From: Peronospora farinosa
Lineage: Eukaryota > Oomycota > Peronosporomycetes > Peronosporales > Peronosporaceae
NCBI GenBank assembly: GCA_947646735.1
Contig: CANTFK010000412.1
Coordinates: 124,001-188,000, forward strand
Direction: 5' to 3'
DNA length: 64,000 bases
In this document: one piece after another, positions 11,480-20,907 of the stretch
How the letters are laid out: every line of letters begins with the position of its first letter
Numbering within the stretch: position 1 is the first letter of the stretch
Position numbers and translations under genes: made by a program
The notes under the pieces: generated by a model
Database searches by the model: none
What the model was told of the DNA's origin: nothing
Seen by the model: only the letters and a program-made list of their open reading frames with translations

Positions 11480-12460
11480 CAATATACTATCAGAGTAGAG
11501 TTCTACGTCCTATTTAAAGGAGAGACGGGCACACACCCTAGCAGCATCGACTTCGCGCAGCATTCCATCAAAACAACGCGATATTCTTAGTAAATAAACT
11601 ATTATGTGTAGACTTCGCGTACGAAATCGTCGGAATGACGGGTAAAGACACTAGCAAATAGCTGCGTTTAAAGACGCATAAATATACCATCGCGCACCGT
11701 TGGAACGACGGGTGAACACTCTAATCTATGTAATCTTCGATATAATAAAAGAATTATGTCCGTCCGTAGTGCTCCTTTTCCGGCATTCGGATTGGCTAAT
11801 TTTGCATTATTTGCTAATTTGCATTGGCTGCTATTGTATTTTGCATAGATAATAACATGAGCAAATTTTCATAACAGGATATATAGTCCATCCAGTGTGT
11901 CCGTATTCCGTGCCTCGTTTTATATAGTTAATCATCACCCGATGAATACACATTAACTTCATACACATCATTACTTATTGCTATATCAAACACAGCATAG
12001 TATGAAATATTAGACAAGGCATATGCTTTTTATACGTTAAAAAATACGGGCTTAGTGCTTAAATAATACACTAAAAATGGCAAAAGCAAGTATTGTATCA
12101 TACATACTGTAGTAGAGTCAACCGAATTATTTAAAGTAAAAAATAGGAACAAATATCAAAAAGCAGACTTCACTCACCATGTCCAAGGAAACGACGAGTG
12201 AACACCCTAGCACATCGCTGCGTTTTAAGATGCCTATACATATTACTTCGCACGTCGGAACGATGGGTGTACACCTTAATTTGCTCCAGACATCCTTTTA
12301 TATGCACTAATAAAGCAAACAGATCACCATGCAAGATCTTAGCATTAAAAAGCTGTTTGGCCAACATTCAGTCCTTTAATATATTTAAATCTATATTTAT
12401 GGTTTGCGCGCACCTTTCCGTCCGAACGACGGGTGAACATCCTAGTTAACAATGATAAAG
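11480..12460 (+). repeat. Run of Helitron 3' termini and a second 5' end
   Basis: Repeated words of the form CGTCGGAACGACGGGTGAACACCCTAG end in CTRR at 11538-11541, 11651-11654, 11721-11724, 12207-12210 and 12442-12445. A degenerate one lies near 12270. They resemble the Helitron end at 11071-11098 (GGAACGACGGGT then CTAG/CTAA). A 5'-end-like TCGATATAATAAAAGAA with GTCCGTCCGTAGTGCTCC lies at about 11733-11780. No protein-coding frame is seen. It looks like several Helitrons, or one with captured ends, nested or inserted end to end. Confidence 0.6.
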
Positions 12461-12528
12461 ACAATGATAAAAGTTCTTAATGTTATATTTAACTCAAAAT
12501 CTGTAAAACTTCGAAAACGTATCAAAAA

Positions 12529-12545
12529 GCTCATTCTTCGAAATC
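12529..12545 (+). promoter_or_regulatory. Oomycete-type initiator upstream of the phosphatase
   Basis: GCTCATTCTTCGAAATC resembles the oomycete core promoter (initiator YCAYTYY plus flanking AWTTY-like region). It lies about 65-80 bases before the ATG at 12610, the usual short 5' UTR distance in oomycetes. Confidence 0.55.
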
Positions 12546-12609
12546 ATAAAGTATAGAAGGACCCAGTGCTAAATCTCTTTGATTTTAAATCATCCAAGAA
12601 AAGTGAACG

Positions 12610-13929
12610 ATGTCTCGATGCGTGACGCTTTTGCTGCTACTGGCAGCAATTTTCGTCGTCACTGATGCGAGTGATGCCAAACAGGAAATCTTACGTACGC
12701 ATATGTCAACCAAGACGTTATATGCGCCTCCTTTGTCTACAGAATCGAATATTCAAGAAGATATGTGCACCCCCGTGCAGCTCAATTTTGTTATTCGTCA
12801 CGGTACTAGGAATCCCACAATGAAGGACATCAGGCGAATTAACAACACTCATTCGAGGATATTATCAAATCGTAAAGTGGGGTCATCATGGACGTGGGTA
12901 GGGGACTGGAAGAACCCGTACCCGAAAGAGACGGAAGCGTGGCTAGCAGATCGTGGACTTCATGAACTTATTGAGATTGGAAAGCGGCTAAGAGCTCGAT
13001 TGTCTCCGTTTCCAGTGTCTTTTGATTCAAAAAAGTTTGTGTTTGAACACACGTGGAAGATCCGGACACGGCAAAGTGCTGAGGCCTTTGCATTCGGATT
13101 CTTTGACGGACTTCAGCCAGTGTACTACCATAGCTATCCGATCGGAGATGATCATGTACTGCGATTCTATGACAATTGCCCGATATTTGAGATGCAGATT
13201 GATAAGAATAAGAGTGCTACTGTTGAACACATGAAATATCGTGATAGTGAGCTGATGCACAAGAATCTGGCAACGTTTCAAAAGTTGTCGGAGTTTTCGG
13301 ACGCGACACAGAAGGATATGGAGGCGGCGTATGCTGGTTGTGCTTTCGATGTAGCTGTGCTCAATGTGTTTGACAATTGGTGCTCGTTTTTCAATAACGA
13401 AATGCTGCTTTCTATGGACTACTTTCAAGATCTCAAGCATTTCTACAGGAAAAGTCACGGTCATGCGCTGTCCTACGAAATCGCGACGCCACTATTACAG
13501 GATATTTTCCAAACCATGAAGCAGCGTGTGGATGGCAAGAACGACGTGGAAGGATACTTTCGCTTTGCGCATGCCGAGACTATTTTGCCTTTGGCATCGC
13601 TTTTGAATGCTAGCTACTTTGATCGTCACGCTAGTGATCGTGAAGGTCACTTCCGCGCGGACACTCCGCTGGATCTAGCACTCCAGCGAAAGTTCAAGAG
13701 CTCTGAATTGGCCCCTTTTTCCGCCAACATTGGTTTTGTACTCTACGAGTGTGCTGCGACGACAGAAGACGCCAGGCCAACGTTCAAGGTGCAGACATTG
13801 CTCAACGAGCATGAGGTGATATTCAACGAGTGCAAAGGCCAAGTGCTTTGTCCATTCGACGTGTTGGAGAATATTTTTCGCAAGTGGATATACGAGTTTG
13901 ACTTCCACAAGTACTGTGCACTTGATTAA
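12610..13929 (+). CDS. MINPP1-like: Secreted multiple inositol polyphosphate phosphatase-like protein
   Basis: This 439-residue protein is a histidine acid phosphatase of the MINPP branch. It should remove phosphates from inositol polyphosphates, including phytate, through a phosphohistidine. The catalytic RHGTRNP is at residues 63-69 and the proton-donor HAE at 321-323, spaced as in the family. Residues 1-20 form a hydrophobic signal peptide (LLLLLAAIFVV), so the enzyme should enter the secretory pathway. Several N-x-S/T sites are visible. There is no KDEL and no clear membrane anchor at the C-terminus. Length matches animal MINPP1 (about 480) closely. It is a single exon with a good initiator 65-80 bp upstream. 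The left neighbour is only repeats and the right neighbour is the aldolase inverted repeat. Substrate is inferred from family. Confidence 0.88.
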   Translation: MSRCVTLLLLLAAIFVVTDASDAKQEILRTHMSTKTLYAPPLSTESNIQEDMCTPVQLNFVIRHGTRNPTMKDIRRINNTHSRILSNRKVGSSWTWVGDWKNPYPKETEAWLADRGLHELIEIGKRLRARLSPFPVSFDSKKFVFEHTWKIRTRQSAEAFAFGFFDGLQPVYYHSYPIGDDHVLRFYDNCPIFEMQIDKNKSATVEHMKYRDSELMHKNLATFQKLSEFSDATQKDMEAAYAGCAFDVAVLNVFDNWCSFFNNEMLLSMDYFQDLKHFYRKSHGHALSYEIATPLLQDIFQTMKQRVDGKNDVEGYFRFAHAETILPLASLLNASYFDRHASDREGHFRADTPLDLALQRKFKSSELAPFSANIGFVLYECAATTEDARPTFKVQTLLNEHEVIFNECKGQVLCPFDVLENIFRKWIYEFDFHKYCALD

Positions 13930-14471
13930 GGTCTTCGAAAGGGATTGTATGAACGAATTACTGACATTAGTGAACTGGTTCCCTCTCTCTCTCCTCTCTC
14001 TCTTTGTCGCTATCTCCGTGGCTCATTATTTTGCTTTCATTCTTCCTTCCATCGTCGTTTGTGTCGTCTTTCGACCATCATCTCATTATCATCCTTCTAA
14101 GCTTTTCCACATTTAATATGACGGCGTGTAATGTCGAATGTTGGCTATTCCGTAAGTTATTAGAGTTCGTGGTAGCTGTAGGCCAGTGTCGTATGGTACT
14201 GCTTGATGTGTTTTACCACCAATGCCTGCATACACAGCACTCAAGGCAAGCACATTCATGATGTTCCGACTCAGCTTCTTTAGCAGCCTCTTGCTCGGGA
14301 ACACCAAGACTGTAAGCTTAAAAGGAGAAAATATGGTGAAAGAAGCCGTTGCGTACGTTCAAGACGCGCGCCGCGTGTACGACACAAGTAAAAGCTCGAA
14401 ACAAGTTGCAATGCAGACACCGACCGACCTAAGAAATACTAGCTCGTTTCGGTGGCTCTCCCTTAACGGAA
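13930..14471. other. Intergenic, pyrimidine-rich
   Basis: Downstream of the phosphatase. A CT-rich tract occupies 13980-14010 and short T/C runs continue to about 14110. A 101-codon open frame (14222-14527) crosses into the repeat arm but has no recognisable motif or promoter. I see no gene here. Confidence 0.5.
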
Positions 14472-14618
14472 GGATGGAAGATTTGTGTGCGATTAAATGT
14501 TTGAAAAGAACACTACTAGCTGAGTAGATGCCAGCTTGGTCGGTCACGTCGGTTCGACCGTTGTAGCTGATACTACGCTTGAACAATGACCACTACTCTG
14601 CCAAACACCAGAGACTGC

Positions 14619-15695
14619 TTACAGCACGTCCACGCAGTTCAGATCACGGAACGCCTGTTGCAAACGACTGATCATCGACTCCTCCGACTTGCGGACCCAC
14701 ACACGAGGATCGTAGTACTTCTTGTTCGGGACGTCTGCACCATCGGGGTTACCGATCTGGCCCTGCAAATAGTCCTTCTTGTCCTCGTAAAACTTGCGCA
14801 GACCGTCCCAGTACGCCCACTGCGTGTCCGTGTCAATGTTCATCTTGACCACACCGTTGCCCACAGCCGTCTCAATCTCTTGAGCCGATGAGCCAGAGCC
14901 ACCGTGAAATACAAAGAACACGGGCTTGTCGTCCTCGAGCGACTTTTCCTTAGTGACAAACTTCTGAAAGTCACCCAGGATCTCGGGGTGAAGCTTCACA
15001 TTACCCGGCTTGTACACGCCGTGCACGTTGCCAAACGCAGCAGCAATCGTAAAGTTCGGTGACACGGCGCTCAGCTCGTTGTACGCCAGCAGAATGTCCT
15101 CTGGCTGTGAATACAGCGACGCATTGTCCACTTCACTATTGTCCACGCCGTCCTCCTCACCGCCAGTCAACCCCAACTCAATTTCAAGGATCAAACCCAT
15201 CTTGGTCATGCGTTCAAAGTACTTCTTACTGAGAGCGACATTCTCCTCCATTGGCTCTTCTGACAGGTCGAGCATGTGTGAGCTCCATAAAGGAACGCCA
15301 TGTTCTGCAAAATACTTTTCATCAGCCTCCAGCATACCGTCAAACCACGGCAGCAGCTTCTTGGCACAATGATCCGAGTGAAGAATCACTGGGATTCCGT
15401 AATGTTCGGCCATGGCACGCACGTGATACGCAGCAGCAATGGCACCCAACACCGAAGCTTTCTGATTCTTGTTGTCAATCCCCTTGCCAGCGTAAAAAGC
15501 GGCACCACCATTCGATGTCTGAATGATAATGGGCGACTTGATGTCACGAGCGGCTTGCAAAGCGGCATTTGCCGTCGATGATGACGTCACATTTACGGCT
15601 GGAATGGCAAACTTGTGCTCCTGAGCGTACTTGTATACCTTCATAATGTCCTCACCATTGAGGACACCAGGCTGGACGATGTCGAGAAGACCCAT
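14619..15695 (-). CDS. FBA: Class II fructose-bisphosphate aldolase, left copy
   Basis: This 358-residue enzyme splits fructose-1,6-bisphosphate into dihydroxyacetone phosphate and glyceraldehyde-3-phosphate in glycolysis and runs in reverse in gluconeogenesis, in the cytosol. It is the zinc-dependent class II type, as in fungi and bacteria. Visible residues include the HSDHC motif (catalytic Asp108, zinc His109), ELGLTGGEEDG (glutamate ligand region, about 172-182), FGNVHG (His225), FHGGSGS (His264) and NIDTDTQWA (substrate phosphate site). I chose MGLLDIVQPG as the start because it matches family length. Longer frames upstream in the two copies differ because of a poly-G tract. It is in the left arm and reads outward from the inverted repeat's centre. 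At residue 273 it keeps Glu where the right copy has Lys. A TATA-like box and an initiator lie upstream. Confidence 0.95.
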   Translation of the reverse strand: MGLLDIVQPGVLNGEDIMKVYKYAQEHKFAIPAVNVTSSSTANAALQAARDIKSPIIIQTSNGGAAFYAGKGIDNKNQKASVLGAIAAAYHVRAMAEHYGIPVILHSDHCAKKLLPWFDGMLEADEKYFAEHGVPLWSSHMLDLSEEPMEENVALSKKYFERMTKMGLILEIELGLTGGEEDGVDNSEVDNASLYSQPEDILLAYNELSAVSPNFTIAAAFGNVHGVYKPGNVKLHPEILGDFQKFVTKEKSLEDDKPVFFVFHGGSGSSAQEIETAVGNGVVKMNIDTDTQWAYWDGLRKFYEDKKDYLQGQIGNPDGADVPNKKYYDPRVWVRKSEESMISRLQQAFRDLNCVDVL

Positions 15696-15744
15696 TGTTG
15701 AGATAAGAGTAGTCGAAGCTGTGGAGGGGGGGGGGGTTGAAGAA

Positions 15745-15793
15745 GAAAGAGTCGAAATGAGGATATTTGGCTGTTTGATGGCTCGCATAAATA
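15745..15793 (-). promoter_or_regulatory. TATA-like box and initiator of the left aldolase gene
   Basis: On the minus strand TATTTAT lies at 15787-15793 and CTCATTTCGACTCTTTC at 15745-15761, about 30 bases apart. This fits a TATA plus oomycete initiator arrangement with a 5' UTR of about 65 bases. Between them and the ATG lies a G/C tract (11 G on the plus strand) that is 9 long in the other copy. Confidence 0.55.
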
Positions 15794-15799
15794 GGGGTA

Positions 15800-17763
15800 C
15801 CGAGCCAAACTTTGGTGGTGACCCATCAGACCCACCCGCTTTACTTTTTGTTGTCCATTAAAGATGTCGTCTATAAAATCACTCCCATTTTGTTTTTATT
15901 TTTTAGTATAAACCTATTTACATGTGCAAATTAAATTATAAGCACCAATTCGAGTACTTCAACACGCTGTCGGATGGATCGAGCAACTTTCTTTTTATCA
16001 AAAAGGAACATTCCCGAAATGTCAGTGTATCGACATTGGGGCCAGAGAGGTGCGCAATGACAATTTAATAACTAAAACGTAATGCTTCGTCGATCAGGTG
16101 ACAACACCTTTTACGCAGGTGATAACATATTTGAACTCGTTAATAAAATGCGTCATCATGCCTCATTGATTCTGTTTGAGGAGATTTTAAACGGGTTATC
16201 GCCGCTCGAGGGGCTTTGTCACATAGTATACTTCCTACTCACCAATATTGTCAGTCCAAGGCGGTACAATGCAACATGTCATTTTGTTAAGAGTACCGCA
16301 TTTCTAGACCTATATATATGGATTAACGATGTAAGGCTGAGCCCCAATTCTGATAAGTTTACAAAAGGTGCGGCGTTTAGAATGAAGAGGTACATGAAGC
16401 TTGGCTTCTTTTATCGTTATTTTACCCTTGCTAGCTTGAAGCCTTAGTAAATTGCTTCAGACGGTCTCGCACCGTTTATTTGTCACATTGTAAGTTCTAG
16501 TTACCACAAATTCCATGCGCTCCAAATTGTCCCGAAAGTAGATCTTCGGGAGAACTCGCGGTCAGACTGTGCATCACCACAGATACCACCACTTTTCGTT
16601 GTGTAGCCAATGCGTGGTATTGATAAGGCAATAAGTCTAGAAAGGTACCTACTTTTGTACAGCGGGCCAGTGCGAGTTGCAATCTCAATTTCTTGTCGAA
16701 TTTACAAGTACTGGTACTCGACTACGTGATGTCGTACATTGCACGACATGATAGCATAGCGTTGTACCTTCGCCGCAGGTTCCAGCGCTTTCAGCACGAC
16801 CGAGTACACCGATGCTGCTATTCGATTATCAATCAAGCACCATGTCTTTTAGATCGGTCATGATCGAACGGACAGATTCAAATGTCGTCGGTGGTCGGTG
16901 AACCTTGTCAAGAACCGCATCTACATTTACGTCGAAGTCGCGGGGACCAAAGCTTTACTGCTACCAACTTGCAGTAGTCTGCAAGTCGTAGTCTTTAAGC
17001 TTCAAGATGCAATTCGGAGTCTTCGAATTTGTTTCCATGGACATATAGTCAAAGTTGTTTTCCATGAACAGATATCAAAGTAGTTGTCTCTGAGTACGGG
17101 GCCGATCGCCTCGCTACGGCTTCAACTATTTATAAATGCAGCACAGTCAGCAGTGGCGAAGGGCCGTAGAGACAAGGCGGCGAGGCGGTCGATCGCAACG
17201 GCCACCGCAAGTGTTCCACTATGGCTGCAGTAGTCCTGAGCGCCGCAGTGTGCGATATTGAACATGCGTTTTCTCTTTCTGCTTGTCCACTGCAGACTAA
17301 AGCGCGTCACGTACAAACGTGGCTCTCGGCGTAGATCATGATACAAACTTGTCTTTCTCGGAGGTAAAATGGCCGTCAGCGGTTTGTTTTGTGTTTGTGT
17401 GTGGGTCGTGCATGGACCGCGCGGTCTTATGTCAATTACAGATGGCTAGACGAAGTTAATGGTGTCCAGGTTGGAGTGTTTAGATGGTCGTCTCCGTAAT
17501 TTGTGAGGGAGGTTGCGATGGTTGCAAGAAACGCAGAAGCCTCGGGCCCTCAGCAATAATTGTTAACGCTTGGTCAATGGCTGGCTACCTGACATGATGC
17601 GTATGAAGAACTCGATGAGGCAGTACTGTTGCGCTTCAAGTGACCGGCACTTTGCTGTCACAGTTCTTGACCTGATTTACGATGAGTACCTAGACAGCAC
17701 CGGGAACAATATCGTGGCAGGAAAGTCGAGTATTGTACATCTCCTTCACGTTATCCAGGGCGA
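15800..17763. other. Non-genic part of the left arm, outer section
   Basis: Open frames at 16082-16447 (121 codons), 16898-17083 and 17122-17346 have no recognised motif. The frame at 17122-17346 is preserved in the mirror copy at 30204-30428, but that only reflects recent duplication. On the plus strand around 17430-17550 a stretch reads RSYVNYRWLDEVNGVQVG and REVAMVARNAEASG, suggesting a relic of an unidentified transposon or gene. Nothing more can be supported. Confidence 0.4.
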
Positions 17764-17815
17764 CACTCTGCGTCACGGTTCACTGCGTAATCGATGTCGA
17801 CCGTGACGCAGAGTG
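17764..17815. repeat. Perfect 16-bp hairpin in the left arm
   Basis: CACTCTGCGTCACGGT at 17764-17779 and its exact reverse complement at 17800-17815 enclose a 20-base loop. The same hairpin is present in the right arm at 21642-21693. Function unknown; it could be a fold-back transposon end or a recombination scar. Confidence 0.6.
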
Positions 17816-18898
17816 GCTTTTAGCTTGGTTTTAAGAGGTTGTTATTAACAGGGTCGACCATGAGACCGAGTGGCGATGCAGCTTTGTCCTTCGACGAGGG
17901 CTTGCTAGCACACGCGCACGTAGGTCGTCACGGGAGCTTCAGTTTCCCGCACCATAGCATCAATATAAGCGGAACTTGTTCACTTATTAAGCAAAAATTG
18001 CAATTGTCACGATCTCTCATATCAATGTCTCCACGGTGGTACATATTTCGTCGTTTTGTTGCGTGCTTACCGGGGACTCGTCAGCTTTCAGTTCAACTAA
18101 ATTAACGCTGATTCATCTTTACGTTGATCGGTCAGGCACTCGACCTGATCCACGTCGATTCTAGGCCCAGATCGCGTTTGACGATAAACTCGTCGTACTA
18201 TCAGATACGAAACTGCTTATGTACGCACTTCAAGGCTTGGTGTGACAGTGTGGTGAGGATAGGCATGTTGTGACAGGGACAAGAAGGAGTGCATGGCGGC
18301 TTGATTAAGGCTCCTTTTAGTCAACCAACTGCTGCACGGTCTATTCATACATGCACGGGAAAGCTTCGGCATTTCTGCTTTGACCTTTTTTGGTCCTTTT
18401 CATGCCGAGCCAATTTTTTCGTCATTTTTCGTGCACACGTGCGTGCAAGGGCTCGTTGCTGCCGTGTTAAGCCTACACTAGCGTCTAACGAACGACTGTT
18501 GTGCTAACGGTATTGAGCCAGCTGAAGTGAGACTTTAGAATTGATAAGTCACGCTGACAGTGACGGATCTATAATTTGATACGGAATCGGTAGAGCGTAA
18601 TGCTAAAAGTATTTCTTATGTCGAGACTCCGTAAAGTTTCTGCATTGTCTTGGACCCTACAATGACATCATCGTAAGAATAAAAACCAAGCTAGAACAAT
18701 GTGGCTTATTATGGGTCAGATTATACTACCAATAATGCCAAAGCACTATGACGTTGATACATTCCTCCTAATGTTGCTACTAACGCAAACAAACAAACGC
18801 TATAATGATTAAGGCACCTACGGCGTCATCTACATTTAACGCATGCTCCCACCACGGCAACTTCGATGGGTTCTTCGCAATTACCTCCACCGTTTCTT

Positions 18899-19175
18899 TC
18901 ACGGTTTCTTTATACGTCGCTCCTTCAGGGTCTTGAGCCAGGGATCGTTCTCAATATTCTCGAGATACTTGCTCAAGTGACTGTTCACTTGTTCCTTCGA
19001 AAGCTTCTCCTGTCCCTCCCCCATGTTGGCAAGTTTGGTGAGTTCATCTTTTATTTTATCGTTAATTGTCTGGTCATTCTGAGGTCCTCTTTTTAAGACC
19101 ATCAATGTGGTTGCTAACCTTCGCAACTAATTCCGCATCAGCTGTCTCTAGGTGCGTTTGCAAGCAGCTAGTAAA
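18899..19175 (-). pseudogene. Unidentified helical protein fragment with one frameshift
   Basis: Two minus-strand frames join across a one-base shift near 19095. The first reads LETADAELVAKVSNHIDGLK. The second continues with TINDKIKDELTKLANMGEG, then LSKYLENIENDPWLKTLKER. The composition is charged and helical, about 90 residues in total. I do not recognise the family. The consistent amphipathic pattern on both sides of the shift makes a former gene more likely than chance. Confidence 0.4.
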
Positions 19176-19529
19176 CCATCAGGTTCTCAGGTGTGCTTGT
19201 AAGTGGGGCAACGAAATTTGAATTGGTTCGGCAAGATTAATAGCATAAGGTGGCCAATATCAGAACGAGGAATGTGCGCATGGTGAAAGCCAACGTTTCT
19301 ATACCAAAGAGAGCGAATTCGAAAATAAGCTAGAAAAGAAGTGAAAGATAAAGCCAGAAGAGAAGTGCAAGGCAAAGCCAGAAGAGAAGTGCATTAGTAA
19401 TGGAGAACGATCACTTCTTGCTTCCCTGAAACATATATTCAAATCTCATTCCTTTTTACATAATAAAATCAATGTCTAAAATATAATAGTAGTGTCCGTT
19501 ACTGTCTATTTAGAAAAAATCTATAACAT

Positions 19530-20084
19530 TTCGTTTGTTCGTCGTGCTCCTTTTCTATATAATTAAATGTCCGTAGTGCTCCTTTTCTATATAGTCAAAT
19601 GTCCATAGTGCTCCTTTTCACATGAAAAGTCCACGGTCGCATCGTAATTGTCTGGCCCGGTTACGACGTACCCGTCTGGACCGGGAACGAGGTGCTCAAA
19701 AGCGTGCCCAGGAGACGGAAGAGCAGTGTGCCGCACGCCGGCAAGTGGAAGCTGCTATGCGCCGTGCGCAATGTTTACGTCGGCGGAAAATAGCGGTGGA
19801 TCCGGGCAGTCGGAGGCGGACATAGCGGCAGAGCGCTGCGTCCGCCTCCGGCTGATCGGCTCGGTATTCTGCCACGTGTTCTTGCATATGGCAATGGCTT
19901 CACATGCGACGACCTCAGAATGTGTCGGTACTTTTAGAGGCAGACTCCGTGATGCGTCGACTGATGCGCAAGGTTGTATATAGCAAAGCGCTGCGTTGAG
20001 GATGCCAATATACCCAGTTTATATACTATCCGCAGCACAGACTTTGCGCATTATGTCTATCGTTCCGACGGGTACTCATCCTAG
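19530..20084 (+). mobile_element. Short internally deleted Helitron
   Basis: Starts with the same leader words as the larger element (TTCTATATAATTAAATGTCC and GTAGTGCTCC, themselves duplicated). It opens a frame at 19622 (MKSPRSHRNCLARLRR, about 67 codons). It then passes straight to the helicase tail at 19910-19998 (VSVLLEADSVMRRLMRK and VYSKALR, stop). It ends in CGTTCCGACGGGTACTCATCCTAG, with CTAG at 20081-20084. The Rep and most of the helicase are absent, so this is a non-autonomous deletion derivative. The 5' boundary is approximate. Confidence 0.65.
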
Positions 20085-20227
20085 TTTACAAATTTACTTG
20101 AGAAAACGTCACGGCTTTTATATTTTTGGACTTGTGATCTACTGCTGTTGCTTGTGGTACTTGAAGACGTACCGGCTCGGACATTGTGGTTTTGTTTTTT
20201 ACGATCATTATTGCAACAGACAAACCT

Positions 20228-20295
20228 ACTTTATAATAATAATAGTCAATACGATAATGATCGTATTATCGTAATGAATATTATTATTATAAAGT
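20228..20295. repeat. 68-bp AT-rich near-perfect palindrome
   Basis: ACTTTATAATAATAATA at 20228 is mirrored by TATTATTATTATAAAGT ending at 20295. The centre is near GATC, with only a few mismatches. It would form a long cruciform. It may be a small MITE-like element, but no target duplication is clear. Confidence 0.6.
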
Positions 20296-20722
20296 AAATG
20301 AATATTATAACGCATCGAAGCCACGTATCGACTATTGTCCAGCATTGAAGAGTCCTACACTTGAAAAAGAGACCAAACATGTCTACACTTTTAAGCATTC
20401 AAGCAAGCCATCATTCCAAAAGAAACCATCTTGAGCATAGACACCAATTAAACTTTGACATCACCGTCTTTCTTATTGCCGATCCTTTTTATGCGTTTGA
20501 TTACAACCACATAACTTTCAGCTGTGTAAGAAAATGGGCATTACAGTAGTAACGGCTCTTCGTTGTTTCAGGGAAGCATAAGAAGCTGCGGAGGTGGTGC
20601 GAGGCGTTTATGGATCGACGGTAAAGAGTGTGCAACAAATTCGAGCCCAATCAGAGGTTTATATATTTGGAGACAGGAAAGCTGAGACTCACCGGGGACA
20701 GGGTTTTCAGTCACCAGGGACC

Positions 20723-20814
20723 GGCTACACCACTTACCAGAACCAGGCTACACCACTTACCAGAACCAGGCTACACCACTTACCAGAACCAGGCTACACC
20801 ACTTACCAGGGACA
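20723..20814 (+). repeat. Minisatellite, four copies of a 23-bp unit
   Basis: The unit GGCTACACCACTTACCAGAA plus CCA is repeated four times in tandem. The first three are identical and the last ends GGGACA. No spacers, so it is not a CRISPR array. Confidence 0.85.
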
Positions 20815-20907
20815 GGTGTGAAGAAGTGCCAAGGAATGGAGGCCCTTCGCAGTTATTATGATAATTGGCGCGAGGGGTCCCGGTCACTCCCTCGAAAGAA
20901 CGTGTGA

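Larger units (their letters stand above)
14472..18554. repeat. Left arm of large inverted duplication (about 4.1 kb)
   Basis: This segment is repeated in reverse complement on the right, as 30003-33088 followed by 20908-21914. The outer edge is the word GATGGAAGATTTG (14472), mirrored near 33088. The inner edge lies about 18554, where similarity to 20908 fades. Differences are few: a poly-G length change, scattered point changes and one small patch near 16276-16302. Inside are the aldolase gene (14619-15695) and a 2.8-kb non-genic remainder with no LTR or TIR that I can recognise. Confidence 0.9.
18555..20907. other. Spacer between the inverted-repeat arms
   Basis: Unique relative to the arms. 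It holds a coding relic (18899-19175), a short Helitron (about 19530-20084), an AT-rich palindrome (20228-20295) and a 23-bp minisatellite (20723-20814). A short direct duplication of AAAGCCAGAAGAGAAGTGCA lies at 19350-19392. No intact gene is present. Confidence 0.6.

Noticed and set aside
12170..12367. RxLR-like string RRFLGH in a small minus-strand frame
   Set aside because: No signal peptide, no EER, and it lies within Helitron end repeats.
14222..14527. Possible 101-residue gene next to the left arm
   Set aside because: No motif, no promoter, and it crosses the arm boundary.
15010..15581. Plus-strand frames of 91-120 codons inside the left aldolase gene
   Set aside because: Antisense shadows of a strongly conserved enzyme; the same appear mirrored in the right copy.
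20723..20814. Short regular repeats that could be taken for a CRISPR array
   Set aside because: Units are directly adjacent without spacers, only four copies, in a eukaryotic genome; a minisatellite.
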